NCBI RefSeq assembly: GCF_900102265.1
Contig: NZ_FNBH01000004.1
Span: 310,001 to 374,000 of the forward strand
Direction: 5' to 3'
Origin: Epilithonimonas hungarica
GTDB lineage: Bacteria; Bacteroidota; Bacteroidia; Flavobacteriales; Weeksellaceae
DNA length: 64,000 nt
In this document: positions 43,843 to 52,523 of the stretch, piece by piece
Layout: each line of letters opens with the position of its first letter
How positions within the stretch are numbered: position 1 is the stretch's first letter
Notes under the pieces: model-generated
Told to the model about the DNA's origin: nothing
Seen by the model: the letters and a program-made list of their open reading frames with translations, nothing else
Database searches by the model: none
Program-made: the position numbers and the translations under genes

Positions 43843-43880
43843 AAAAAAAGGCTGTAGTTTTGAATTGCAGTCTTTTTTTT
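43843..43880 (+). terminator. Terminator of the VIT gene
   Basis: The stem AGGCTGTAG / TTGCAGTCT (with G-T pairs) is followed by a run of eight Ts, 25 bases past the VIT stop. The remaining gap to 44245 (about 365 bases) has no open frame that looks coding. Confidence 0.75.
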
Positions 43881-44218
43881 CAAATTTTAATAAGATAATT
43901 TTTCCCTGAAATATCCATATGCCAATTTCCTAATATAGTATGAGTTAAAGTGATGATAATTGTAAAAGTTCCGGCTCAGATCTGTACAAAAAGAGATTCG
44001 GCAAGCACTTGTGATCGTCCAGCCTAATTAAGAAAGTCAATCCGCTGTAAATCTGACCTTTGTTGAATTTCTTAGGTCTAAATAACTTTCTAAATTCTAT
44101 TAAATGTTCATTTTCTTATGGAGGTAGACCAAAATCATTACATAATGTTTTTATAAAATTATAAGACAATAAAAAGTATTTATTTGGTTTATTTATAATC
44201 TTTAATTGTGTTTATTTA

Positions 44219-44232
44219 GTATATTTGTAATC
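44219..44232 (+). promoter_or_regulatory. Promoter/operator site of the first MarR-like gene
   Basis: GTATATTTGTA sits 27 bases before the ATG at 44246. It contains the -7 type box TATATTTG (44220-44227). The second MarR-like gene has the same string 26 bases before its ATG. I see no good -33 TTG upstream. Confidence 0.5.
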
Positions 44233-44245
44233 TAAATAATCTAAA

Positions 44246-44905
44246 ATGAATTTTGATCTTATAAAAGCAGTTGTGGAACTTGTCCGGCAATTTATGGAAC
44301 AAAATGAAAGTAAGGCTTTATACAGCAATGATATTCATGGGTTTACAAAATGGATGAATACTTGCTTCAGAGATAATTCTGAGCTAGAAGATTCGACTTG
44401 GATAGGCAAGAAATCTGGAAGAAGTTCTGAAAGTGTTATCAATACGCTGCTTGTGAGAATAGTACGATATGCTAAATCATATTCCAGGTCCATTGTGGTT
44501 AATTCAATGTTTAGCAGTCAGGATGATTTTATCTATCTCATTAGCCTGAATTCATTGGGGTCGATGTCAAAGATGGATCTGATAAGACATAATGTACATG
44601 AAAAACCAGCAGGTATGCTTGTGATCAATCGATTAATAAATAATGGCTGGGTTGAGCAGACTGTTTCTGATAAAGATAAAAGAATAAAACTTATCCAGAT
44701 AACCAAGAAAGGCCTTGATATTCTTGATAAACATATGAATGAGATCCGTAAGGCTTCCAAAGTGGTGACAGCCAACCTTACCCATCCTGAACAAATGATT
44801 CTTATAGGTATCCTTTCCAAATTGGATGAGTTTCATTATTCGGTTTATAGAACGGATCTCGATGCGACGGATCTTCTGGATAAGGCTTATGAAAAGCTAA
44901 ACTAG
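44246..44905 (+). CDS. MarR-family regulator upstream of carotenoid genes
   Basis: This 219-residue protein has a winged-helix segment at about 90-165 (DDFIYLISLNSLGSMSKMDLIRHNVHEKPAGMLVINRLINNGWVEQT, then DKDKRIKLIQITKKGLDIL). It is longer than usual MarR proteins by an N-terminal helical part of about 75 residues. It precedes crtI by 42 bases on the same strand and probably belongs to the carotenoid transcript. A close paralogue lies at 49013, after the last carotenoid gene. Confidence 0.8.
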   Translation: MNFDLIKAVVELVRQFMEQNESKALYSNDIHGFTKWMNTCFRDNSELEDSTWIGKKSGRSSESVINTLLVRIVRYAKSYSRSIVVNSMFSSQDDFIYLISLNSLGSMSKMDLIRHNVHEKPAGMLVINRLINNGWVEQTVSDKDKRIKLIQITKKGLDILDKHMNEIRKASKVVTANLTHPEQMILIGILSKLDEFHYSVYRTDLDATDLLDKAYEKLN

Positions 44906-44947
44906 CAAGTTTGAAAGTACCGTAGAAAACTATTAAATAGGTCAAAA

Positions 44948-46438
44948 ATGGGTAATGGAAAATTAAGAAAAAGAATTGCTGTGATAGGATCTGGATTTTC
45001 CGGACTTTCTGCAGCCGCTTATGCTGCAAAGTCAGGAAATGAGGTGCATGTATTTGAAAGGCACGATCAACCTGGAGGGCGTGCAAGACAATTTAGGACC
45101 CCGGAAGGTTACATTTTTGATATGGGTCCCAGCTGGTATTGGATGCCTGATATCATCGAAGGTTTTTTTCGTGATTTTGATTGCAACGTCTCTGATTTCT
45201 ATGAGTTGGTTTCATTGGACCCTCAGTTTGAGATGGTCTTTTCAGAAGAGAAGGTTTCGGTTCCCGAGAAAAATGAGGCCATCCGTGAGTTATTCGAAAA
45301 AATAGAACCCGGATCAGCCAAGAAGTATGATAAATTTATGCAGTCTGCAAAATTCAAATATGAGGTAGGAATGAAGGATTTTGTGACAAAACCCTGCCAC
45401 AACTGGCTGGAATTTGCTTCCCCAAAAATAGCAGTAAGTGCACTCAAATTAGACCTGCTGAGTAATTTCCGAAAATATGTATCCAGTTATTTTTCAGATT
45501 CGAAACTAAGATCGCTGATGGAGTTTCCGGTGATCTTCCTGGGGGCCGCTCCCCAGAATATTCCTGCCCTTTACAGTCTAATGAATTATGGAGGATATGT
45601 CTTGGGGACGAAATACCCTTTGGGAGGTTTTTACCAGCTCGTTTGGGCAATGAAAGAGGTTGCAGAGAAGCAGGGTGTGACTTTCCATTTTGGTCATGAG
45701 GTACAGAAACTAAATACACAAAACGGAAAGATCACTTCAATAAGTGTGGATGGAGAAGATCATGAATTTGATGTAGTGATCGCTTCATCAGATTACCACC
45801 ATACGGAAACATTAATACCTGAATCTCTAAGGAACTATGACAATGCATACTGGAAATCCAAGACCTTTGCTCCTTCATGTTTAATTTATTATTTGGGAAT
45901 CAAGGGAAAGATCCAACATTTAAAACACCATACCTTATTTTTTGAAAATAACCTGGATGATCATATAGATAGTATTTACAGAGATAAGAGATGGCCGGAG
46001 CAACCCCTCTTTTATTCCTGCTGTCCTTCAAAAACAGATTCTGGTGTTGCTCCGGAAAATTGTGAAAATCTGTTTTTGCTGCTTCCTCTTGCGTCTGGAA
46101 TAAACGATGAAGAATCTGTAAGGGAAAAGTATCTGAAGGAAATGCTTAAGAGAATTGAGAATCATACAGGAGAGAATGATCTTATTTCCAGGATAGAATA
46201 TAAAAAAAGCTATTGTGTAAGTGATTTTATTTCAGATTACAATGCTTATGAGGGAAATGCTTACGGATTAGCGAATATATTATCACAAACAGCAGTTTTA
46301 AAACCTAAAATAAGAAATAAAAAGATCAGGAATCTTTTTTATACAGGACAGTTAACTGTTCCTGGCCCGGGGGTGCCACCGTCAATTATTTCCGGAAAAA
46401 TTGTAGCAACTGAAGTTAGTAAACTAAAAATAAAATAA
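44948..46438 (+). CDS. crtI: Phytoene desaturase
   Basis: This 496-residue FAD enzyme has a dinucleotide fold at the N-terminus (AVIGSGFSGLSAAAYAAKSG, residues 11-30) followed by FERHDQPGGRAR, FDMGPSWYWMPD, and a C-terminal FYTGQLTVPGPGVPPSIISG, the CrtI signature. It removes hydrogens from phytoene to give lycopene. It is the first biosynthetic gene of the carotenoid operon, and its stop is followed by crtB after one base. Confidence 0.93.
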   Translation: MGNGKLRKRIAVIGSGFSGLSAAAYAAKSGNEVHVFERHDQPGGRARQFRTPEGYIFDMGPSWYWMPDIIEGFFRDFDCNVSDFYELVSLDPQFEMVFSEEKVSVPEKNEAIRELFEKIEPGSAKKYDKFMQSAKFKYEVGMKDFVTKPCHNWLEFASPKIAVSALKLDLLSNFRKYVSSYFSDSKLRSLMEFPVIFLGAAPQNIPALYSLMNYGGYVLGTKYPLGGFYQLVWAMKEVAEKQGVTFHFGHEVQKLNTQNGKITSISVDGEDHEFDVVIASSDYHHTETLIPESLRNYDNAYWKSKTFAPSCLIYYLGIKGKIQHLKHHTLFFENNLDDHIDSIYRDKRWPEQPLFYSCCPSKTDSGVAPENCENLFLLLPLASGINDEESVREKYLKEMLKRIENHTGENDLISRIEYKKSYCVSDFISDYNAYEGNAYGLANILSQTAVLKPKIRNKKIRNLFYTGQLTVPGPGVPPSIISGKIVATEVSKLKIK

Positions 46439-46439
46439 T

Positions 46440-47276
46440 ATGAAAAAATTGTTTGATGAATTGTCTTACGAGATCAGTAAGTACACGACCCAGAAATACA
46501 GCACAAGTTTTTCATTGGGAATAATGGCTTTGAAGCCTTCCATCAGACCTGCGATCTATGCCATTTATGGATACGTTCGTCTGGCAGATGAGATCGTTGA
46601 TAGTTTTCATGGTTACAACAAGGAAAAACTTTTGAAAAGATTAAGGGCAGAGACCTATGATGCACTCGAAGACGGAATATCTCTCAACCCCATTTTACAT
46701 TCTTTTCAGGAAACCATTCGTCAATATGAAATTGATATCCAGCTTATCGATCAGTTTTTGCACAGTATGGAAATGGATCTCCGGAAGATAGAGTATAGTT
46801 CAGCTCTTTATGACGAATACATCTATGGTTCGGCAGAAGTTGTAGGTCTTATGTGTCTGTATATATTCACCGGGGGAAACAAACAGCAGTTTAAGGAACT
46901 CAAGCCTTTTGCGATGAAACTCGGTTCCGCCTTTCAGAAAGTTAATTTTTTACGGGACCTGAAAGATGATTACCAGATATTAGGTAGAACGTATTTCCCG
47001 GGTCTGAATATGTCGGTCTTTGACAATTCGATAAAGGCTAGTATCGAAAAAGAGATCGAAGAAGAGTTTGGAGAAGCATTAAAGGGAATCAAGAGGTTGC
47101 CGGGCTCTTCCTTGTTTGGCGTTTATCTGGCCTACAGATATTATCTGTCATTGTTTGAAAAAATAAAGAGAACAAGTTCCCATCATATTTTGCAGCAAAG
47201 GATCAGGATTGCCAATTCACAGAAATTATTAGTTGCATTTAAAAGCTATATTAGATATAAATCTGCTTATTTATGA
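46440..47276 (+). CDS. crtB: Phytoene synthase
   Basis: This 278-residue enzyme condenses two geranylgeranyl diphosphates to phytoene. It has the trans-isoprenyl synthase marks: YGYVRLADEIVDSF with D50xxxD54, and FQKVNFLRDLKDDYQILGRTYFPG near 165-190 with the second Asp-rich motif. It is coupled to crtI (1-base gap) and followed by the SRPBCC gene after 50 bases. Confidence 0.93.
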   Translation: MKKLFDELSYEISKYTTQKYSTSFSLGIMALKPSIRPAIYAIYGYVRLADEIVDSFHGYNKEKLLKRLRAETYDALEDGISLNPILHSFQETIRQYEIDIQLIDQFLHSMEMDLRKIEYSSALYDEYIYGSAEVVGLMCLYIFTGGNKQQFKELKPFAMKLGSAFQKVNFLRDLKDDYQILGRTYFPGLNMSVFDNSIKASIEKEIEEEFGEALKGIKRLPGSSLFGVYLAYRYYLSLFEKIKRTSSHHILQQRIRIANSQKLLVAFKSYIRYKSAYL

Positions 47277-47326
47277 TGATTGGGCTATGTTAAAACATTT
47301 ATAGACATATAAATATTACAAATGAA

Positions 47327-47794
47327 ATGATGTACAAATTATATAGAGAACAGCAACTGGATTGCACTATTGAGTCAGCATGGAAGTTTTTTTCATCACC
47401 CCATAATTTATCTAAGATAACTCCTGCCAATATGAATTTTGTGGTTCTTTCAGATATTGATGACAAGCCCATTTTTGAAGGAATGGAAATAGATTATAAA
47501 GTTTCTCCCGTATTGGGAATCCCAATGGGCTGGAAAACCATTATCAGAAATGTAGAAGAGCATAAAAGTTTTACCGACTTTCAGAAAGAAGGTCCATATA
47601 AGTATTGGAATCATTTTCATGAGTTCATTCCAAATGATAAAGGGGTGCTCATAAAAGATACTGTAGATTATGAGCTTCCGTTGGGGTTTTTAGGTCGCAT
47701 TGCTCATCAGCTGTTTGTAAAAAAGAAACTGAAAAATATCTTTGATTTTAGATACAGGGTTTTGAATGATCTTTTTAACAGTAAGCATAGTTAA
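47327..47794 (+). CDS. SRPBCC-fold protein in the carotenoid operon
   Basis: This 155-residue cytoplasmic protein has the START/Bet v1-like (SRPBCC) layout: CTIESAWKFFSSPHNLSKITPANMNF, GMEIDYKVSPVLGIPMGWKT, FQKEGPYKYWNHFHEFIP and VDYELPLGFLGRIAHQLFV. Such folds bind hydrophobic ligands and could handle a carotenoid or its precursor. The start may be either of two adjacent ATGs. Two bases separate its stop codon from the crtZ start. A paralogue lies at 60664. Confidence 0.85.
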   Translation: MMYKLYREQQLDCTIESAWKFFSSPHNLSKITPANMNFVVLSDIDDKPIFEGMEIDYKVSPVLGIPMGWKTIIRNVEEHKSFTDFQKEGPYKYWNHFHEFIPNDKGVLIKDTVDYELPLGFLGRIAHQLFVKKKLKNIFDFRYRVLNDLFNSKHS

Positions 47795-47795
47795 G

Positions 47796-48248
47796 ATGGG
47801 TTTTTTGATTGTTTTGTGCGTTTTTATTTCTATGGAAGCAGTTACGTGGCTGATTCATAAATATATCATGCATGGTTTTCTATGGATTTTTCATCGGGAT
47901 CACCATGATCATAGCAACGACGGTAAACTTGAGCGGAATGATCTGTTTTTTTTCATTTTTGCAAGTCCTGCCATCGCATTATTATATCTCGGAGTAAGGC
48001 AGGATTTCAGCTATTGGTTTTTTATCGGGCTTGGAATAAGCCTTTACGGAATGGCCTATTTCTTTGTACATGATATTTTTATCCATCAGAGGGCAAAGAT
48101 ATTTGCAAAAACAAAAAATCCCTATTTTCTTGCTATAAGACGTGCCCATAAACAACATCACAAACATCTGGGGAAAGAAGAAGGAGAATGCTTTGGCTTT
48201 TTGTGGGTGCCGTTTAAATATTTTAAAATGTACTTCAATAGAAGATGA
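47796..48248 (+). CDS. crtZ: Beta-carotene hydroxylase
   Basis: From the ATG at 47796 it is 150 residues with several membrane helices and the four His boxes of carotenoid hydroxylases: HKYIMHG, HRDHHDHS, HDIFIHQ and HKQHHKH, which bind the di-iron centre. It hydroxylates the beta rings to give zeaxanthin. A longer frame from 47766 overlaps the SRPBCC gene and was rejected. Its TGA overlaps the ATG of the cyclase gene. Confidence 0.9.
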   Translation: MGFLIVLCVFISMEAVTWLIHKYIMHGFLWIFHRDHHDHSNDGKLERNDLFFFIFASPAIALLYLGVRQDFSYWFFIGLGISLYGMAYFFVHDIFIHQRAKIFAKTKNPYFLAIRRAHKQHHKHLGKEEGECFGFLWVPFKYFKMYFNRR

Positions 48249-48937
48249 TGGCCTATACTTACATACTGATAAATTTTTTCACTGTCATTATATGCTTTTT
48301 AGCTTCTTTTGACAGAAGGATACAGTTTAACAAGCTTTTCGGAAAGTTTATGATTTCATCCACCATCGTGGCCATTCCTTTTATTATATGGGATATTTGG
48401 TTCACAGGAATCGGGGTATGGTGGTTTGACCTTGATTATACTTTAGGTTTTAAATTCGCGGGACTTCCCATTGAAGAATGGATGTTTTTTTATTGTATTC
48501 CTTTTGCCTGTGTATTTACTTATTATTGTCTGGAGAAATTTTTTGATCTGGACTGGACAGGTGCTTTTAATAACCTTATTGTATTTACATCTGTTATTAT
48601 TCTCAGTGTTATAGGCCTTCTTTATTATCACAAAATATATACTTTGCTGACTGTGATTGTCACTGTGTTCGTACTTTGCTATCTACATTTCATTGCTAAA
48701 AAACAATGGATAGGAAAAGCAAATTTTGTCTATCTGGTTTTGATGCCGGGATTTTTCGCGGTAAATGGAATCCTCACAGGTTCAGTAATTCCCTCGCCGG
48801 TCGTTAATTACGATCCTGAAGAAATTTTAGGAATTAGAATGATCACTATTCCTGTTGAAGATGCCGTTTATGGCTATAGCCAGTTTTTATTGAATATTTA
48901 TTTCTTTAAAATAATAACCAAAACAAAAGATAGATGA
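48245..48937 (+). CDS. Lycopene cyclase, CrtYcd type
   Basis: This 230-residue integral membrane protein has about six helices. It is a fusion-length form of the small CrtYc/CrtYd cyclases, with FKFAGLPIEEWMFFYCIPFACVF near 75-97 and a second cyclase-like half ending MITIPVEDAVYGYSQFLLN. It would cyclise lycopene to beta-carotene. It overlaps crtZ by four bases and is the last enzyme of the operon. Confidence 0.85.
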   Translation: MMAYTYILINFFTVIICFLASFDRRIQFNKLFGKFMISSTIVAIPFIIWDIWFTGIGVWWFDLDYTLGFKFAGLPIEEWMFFYCIPFACVFTYYCLEKFFDLDWTGAFNNLIVFTSVIILSVIGLLYYHKIYTLLTVIVTVFVLCYLHFIAKKQWIGKANFVYLVLMPGFFAVNGILTGSVIPSPVVNYDPEEILGIRMITIPVEDAVYGYSQFLLNIYFFKIITKTKDR

Positions 48938-48986
48938 TTATCGGATTATTTATTTGTTGGCAAAATTTAAATTCTCGGTGAATTAG

Positions 48987-49000
48987 GTATATTTGTATAC
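48987..49000 (+). promoter_or_regulatory. Perfect palindrome over the promoter of the second MarR-like gene
   Basis: GTATA (48987-48991) TTTG TATAC (48996-49000) is a perfect inverted repeat that overlaps the -7 type box TATATTTG. The start codon is 13 bases after it. The first MarR-like gene has an imperfect version at 44219. Confidence 0.55.
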
Positions 49001-49012
49001 TATTTGAATAAA

Positions 49013-49690
49013 ATGAATTTCACACTTGTCAAAGATTGTCTGACGCTTCTTGAGAAATTTGAGTCGGATAACAAAACAGTTCAGGGGCACTATCCATCAA
49101 CTATTGACGGTTTTAGGTCCTGGGTGTGTAACCAGTATAGAAAAGAACATGAAATTGCTGATGAAGATCCTTATTGGGAAGGCAAAGAGAATGGAAGATC
49201 TCCGGAAAGCGCTATAAGTACTTTACTAGTCCATCTGAACCGATATGCAAAAACGTATTCAAAGTCTGCGATCTCAGATTCTGAATTTTCTACTCAGGAA
49301 GATTTTATTTATCTGATCAATCTAAAGGCTTTTGGTGAAATGAGCAAAATGGCACTTATCAAAAGGAATATCCATGATAAACCTGTCGGTATGCTTATCA
49401 TTGCTAGGCTCTTACGTCAGGGATTTATTGAACAGACAAATTCAGATTTGGATAAACGTAGTAAATTGATACGTATTTCTGAAAGAGGATTGTCGGCCTT
49501 GGAAAAACAAATGGATAAAATTCGCCAGGCTACCAATATTGTTTCGGGAGATCTTGACCATAAGGAAAAAATGGATCTGATCCGTATTCTCAACAAACTG
49601 GATCGTTTTCATTCTCCTATTTTTTTACGAAATATTCATTCTGATGAGCTCATCAACAGGGTATATGATGAATATCCATTTAAAGATTGA
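49013..49690 (+). CDS. Second MarR-family regulator after the carotenoid genes
   Basis: This 225-residue protein starts at the ATG at 49013 (MNFTLVKDCL), matching the paralogue's start MNFDLIKA. It shares the same layout: N-terminal helical part, QEDFIYLINLKAFGEMSKMALIKRNIHDKPVGMLIIARLLRQGFIEQT, then DLDKRSKLIRISERGLSALEKQMDKIRQA. The 75-base gap from the cyclase gene carries the palindromic promoter site, so it is probably transcribed on its own and may autoregulate. Confidence 0.8.
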   Translation: MNFTLVKDCLTLLEKFESDNKTVQGHYPSTIDGFRSWVCNQYRKEHEIADEDPYWEGKENGRSPESAISTLLVHLNRYAKTYSKSAISDSEFSTQEDFIYLINLKAFGEMSKMALIKRNIHDKPVGMLIIARLLRQGFIEQTNSDLDKRSKLIRISERGLSALEKQMDKIRQATNIVSGDLDHKEKMDLIRILNKLDRFHSPIFLRNIHSDELINRVYDEYPFKD

Positions 49691-49837
49691 TATAGAACTT
49701 GCAGCTATTATTAAATATTCATCCTAAAGATATGTCCGTTACTGCTATTCTGCATTCAAGTTCTTAGGATTTAATTTCAATATAGTGTGGAAAAATCTTT
49801 ATTTGATAATACCTCTCGATTTTCCGGTCTGTATATG

Positions 49838-51043
49838 CTATTTTTTGATCTTTAGTTCTGAAGCATAGTTGTAAAGATCCTCATAGACCTCGAAAAATTT
49901 ATTTTCATCGGCTTCACTTAATGAAGTATTGAAAAATACAATGACGGCTATTTCTTTGTTTAAATCAGAAAGCATGAATGTCCTTACGCCTGCATCAGAA
50001 CCATTATGCCCAATCCTTTTGCCGCCCATTTTTGTTGCCCAGAAAATTCCTGAATTAAGCTTATCCGGCTTGACATTTTCAGGCTTATTAGATTCCGTGA
50101 ACTGAAAACGGACCATCTCTTTTGCCAGTTCTTTTTTCAGTAATCTTGTGTTGTTGTATTTTCCATCATCCAGCAGGGTGATGAAAAATCTTGAAAGTTC
50201 ATCTACAGAAGTCCGCACGCCGCCATCTGGATAAGTTATGCCTTCATAAAGCGGTATTGACTTTATATTACCGTCTTCCTTTTGATAAGCTTTGGAGTGT
50301 TTTTTTAAGTTGATCTCAGATAGATTCCAACCTGAATTTTTCATCTTTAAAGGCTTGAAAATATACTTTTTACTGTACTCATCGAGTTTTTTACCGGTTC
50401 TCAACTCAATGATATAGCCTGCAAGACCTGCTCCTATATTGGAATAGTCGCGATTTGTGCCTGGTCTGGAATTTAGAAAATTATTCTTATCATAATGTTT
50501 ACCGCCTTTTACAAAATAGTTTTTTAAAAAATCACCGAGTGGTTCAGGCCTCTGACCGTTATAAAAATAAGTACTATCCGTATAAAAAGGATAACGATCT
50601 GCCAAGCCGGAAGTATGGGTGGCCAAATGTCTCAAGGTAATTTTTTCATCCGGAAAATTAGGATTGATAATTTTGAAAGGCAAATAATGGTTGATGTCTT
50701 CATCCAGATCGACCTTTCCTTCCTCTACCGCTTTCATAATGCAGAATCCCGTGAAAGTTTTGCTTATGGAGGCAATATTCATAATGGTTGTAGGTGAAAA
50801 AGGAATTTTGTTTTCTCTGTCTGCAAAGCCGTATCCTTTTGTCCAAGCCAGTTTTTTGTCTATGATAATGGCGGCTCCGATCCCAACGATTCCTGTCTGG
50901 TCCATTTTCTTTTCGATAAGGCTGTCAATCGAGTTATTTTTATCATTTTTGATATTGACTTTAGTTTGTGCCACCATATTTTGGATACAAAATATAACGA
51001 AAAGAAAACAGATAAAAGAATAATTTGTCTTAAGATTTTTCAT
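49838..51043 (-). CDS. Serine hydrolase, class C beta-lactamase-like (1)
   Basis: From the ATG at 51043 it is 401 residues with an N-terminal signal (MKNLKTNYSFICFLFVIFCI). SISKTF gives the SxxK nucleophile pair, RDYSNIG the YxN motif, and GHNGSD the HxG motif. These are the marks of beta-lactamase/transpeptidase-like esterases or peptidases; substrate unknown. The 13 residues upstream from 51082 are not signal-like and were left out. Its neighbour on the same strand is a relative. Confidence 0.85.
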   Translation of the reverse strand: MKNLKTNYSFICFLFVIFCIQNMVAQTKVNIKNDKNNSIDSLIEKKMDQTGIVGIGAAIIIDKKLAWTKGYGFADRENKIPFSPTTIMNIASISKTFTGFCIMKAVEEGKVDLDEDINHYLPFKIINPNFPDEKITLRHLATHTSGLADRYPFYTDSTYFYNGQRPEPLGDFLKNYFVKGGKHYDKNNFLNSRPGTNRDYSNIGAGLAGYIIELRTGKKLDEYSKKYIFKPLKMKNSGWNLSEINLKKHSKAYQKEDGNIKSIPLYEGITYPDGGVRTSVDELSRFFITLLDDGKYNNTRLLKKELAKEMVRFQFTESNKPENVKPDKLNSGIFWATKMGGKRIGHNGSDAGVRTFMLSDLNKEIAVIVFFNTSLSEADENKFFEVYEDLYNYASELKIKK

Positions 51044-51111
51044 AATAGATATGTTTTTGGATTTTGTGAGATTAAGAACCATTTTTAAAATTTGAATAAT
51101 GTAAGATGGAT

Positions 51112-52182
51112 TTATTTAGTTTTAAGGTCTTCAAGAACCATTTTACCCATATCCTTTACAAGTTGGGTAGGAGAGTTGCAGTCACAATTGCTGAATCCCA
51201 ATACATAAATATCCTCACTCGGGATATAAACCGCCATAGATTTGAATCCGAAAATACTGCCGCCGTGCTCACGGGTCGGGGTTCCGTTGATGTTTTTCAG
51301 GTGCCATCCATAGCCATATTCTATTTCCTGACCGTTATTAAGCTTGTACTTGGTAAAAGCTTTAGCCTCTTCTTTCGGACTTAATAATAGATTTTGATTT
51401 AAGGCATTCTGCCATTTGAGCATATCGTCCAAAGTTGACATCAATGAACCTGAAGAAAAAGGAACACTGAAATTGATGATCGTTTTATTAACGTAGCCCG
51501 AACTTTTTTTATGGTAACCAAATGCCCTGTTCTTGATGATCTTCCTATCACTGGCATAATAAGAATTCGCCATTCCGGCTTTGTCAAATATATTCTTCTT
51601 GATAAGATCTTCGTATTTTTCTCCAGATGCCAGCTCAATGATATAACCTAGGACTACATATCCTGAATTGTTATATTCGAATTTTTCTCCCGGGGCAAAA
51701 TCTGCAGGTTCATTTTTAAAGAAATCGACCATCTGTTGCGGTGTCATTTCTTTTTGAGCAATGTCCTGCAAGGTTTTCATTTTTGTAAAATCCCTGATAC
51801 CGGAAGTATGGGTCAAAAGATGATGAATAGTGATCTTATCACCGTTGGGATAAGAAGGGATATATTTGGAAATGGGATAATCTACTTTTAATTTTCCTTG
51901 TTCTTCCAACATCAGAATGGCAATTGCCGTGAACTGTTTGGTCATAGAACCGATTTGAAATACACTGCCTGTATTCAGTTTTGAATCCAATTCAAGATTG
52001 CCCATTCCGAAAGCTTTTTCATAAATAGGTTTACCTTTTTTTGCGATAAGGAAAACACCGCCCGGTCCATTGGGCTCTTTGAATTCAGATTGGATGAGAC
52101 TGTCAATTTTTCGATTCAGCTCCTGGGCATTCGATCTTACTGAAAACAAAATAATAAAACATAATAAAAATAGTCTTTGCAT
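51112..52182 (-). CDS. Serine hydrolase, class C beta-lactamase-like (2)
   Basis: This 356-residue exported protein has GSMTKQFTAIA (SxxK as SMTK), YNNSGYVVLGYIIEL (YxN as YNN) and REHGGSIFGF (HxG). It belongs to the same superfamily as its neighbour but is only distantly similar. The promoter upstream on the minus strand (52200-52231) is good, and it carries a palindrome at its -33 region. Confidence 0.87.
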   Translation of the reverse strand: MQRLFLLCFIILFSVRSNAQELNRKIDSLIQSEFKEPNGPGGVFLIAKKGKPIYEKAFGMGNLELDSKLNTGSVFQIGSMTKQFTAIAILMLEEQGKLKVDYPISKYIPSYPNGDKITIHHLLTHTSGIRDFTKMKTLQDIAQKEMTPQQMVDFFKNEPADFAPGEKFEYNNSGYVVLGYIIELASGEKYEDLIKKNIFDKAGMANSYYASDRKIIKNRAFGYHKKSSGYVNKTIINFSVPFSSGSLMSTLDDMLKWQNALNQNLLLSPKEEAKAFTKYKLNNGQEIEYGYGWHLKNINGTPTREHGGSIFGFKSMAVYIPSEDIYVLGFSNCDCNSPTQLVKDMGKMVLEDLKTK

Positions 52183-52199
52183 AATGGTGTGATTTTATG

Positions 52200-52240
52200 C
52201 AAAGATATATTTATTTATTAATACTATGCAATACAAAGTA
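52200..52240 (-). promoter_or_regulatory. Promoter with overlapping palindrome before serine hydrolase 2
   Basis: On the minus strand TTG (52231-52229), 21 bases, then TATCTTTG (52207-52200) fits the -33/-7 consensus, 18 bases above the ATG. The imperfect palindrome TACTATGCAATACAAAGTA (plus strand, 52222-52240) covers the -33 element and looks like an operator. The gap from 52241 to 52523 is otherwise AT-rich with no gene seen. Confidence 0.65.
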
Positions 52241-52523
52241 GTAATAAATGATGAAATTATATAGAAAAATGGTTTTGACAAAAGTATTCTTTGTAAAGTT
52301 CTTAGAATTCTCTTATAGCTTTGGTTTAGAGGAATCGATATTCTCCCCTCAAAATTTACTGATTGCTTATTGCCTTAACTTGTACGGTATTCTTTTGTGA
52401 TTGTTCTTAATATCTACCCATTATAGAGTCTAAAAAAATAAAGCTTTTATATATAACTCAGTATATTCTAGAATTTAAATAAGAAAGGCTAATAAAAAAG
52501 TACAGTTTTTGTATTGTTAAAAA

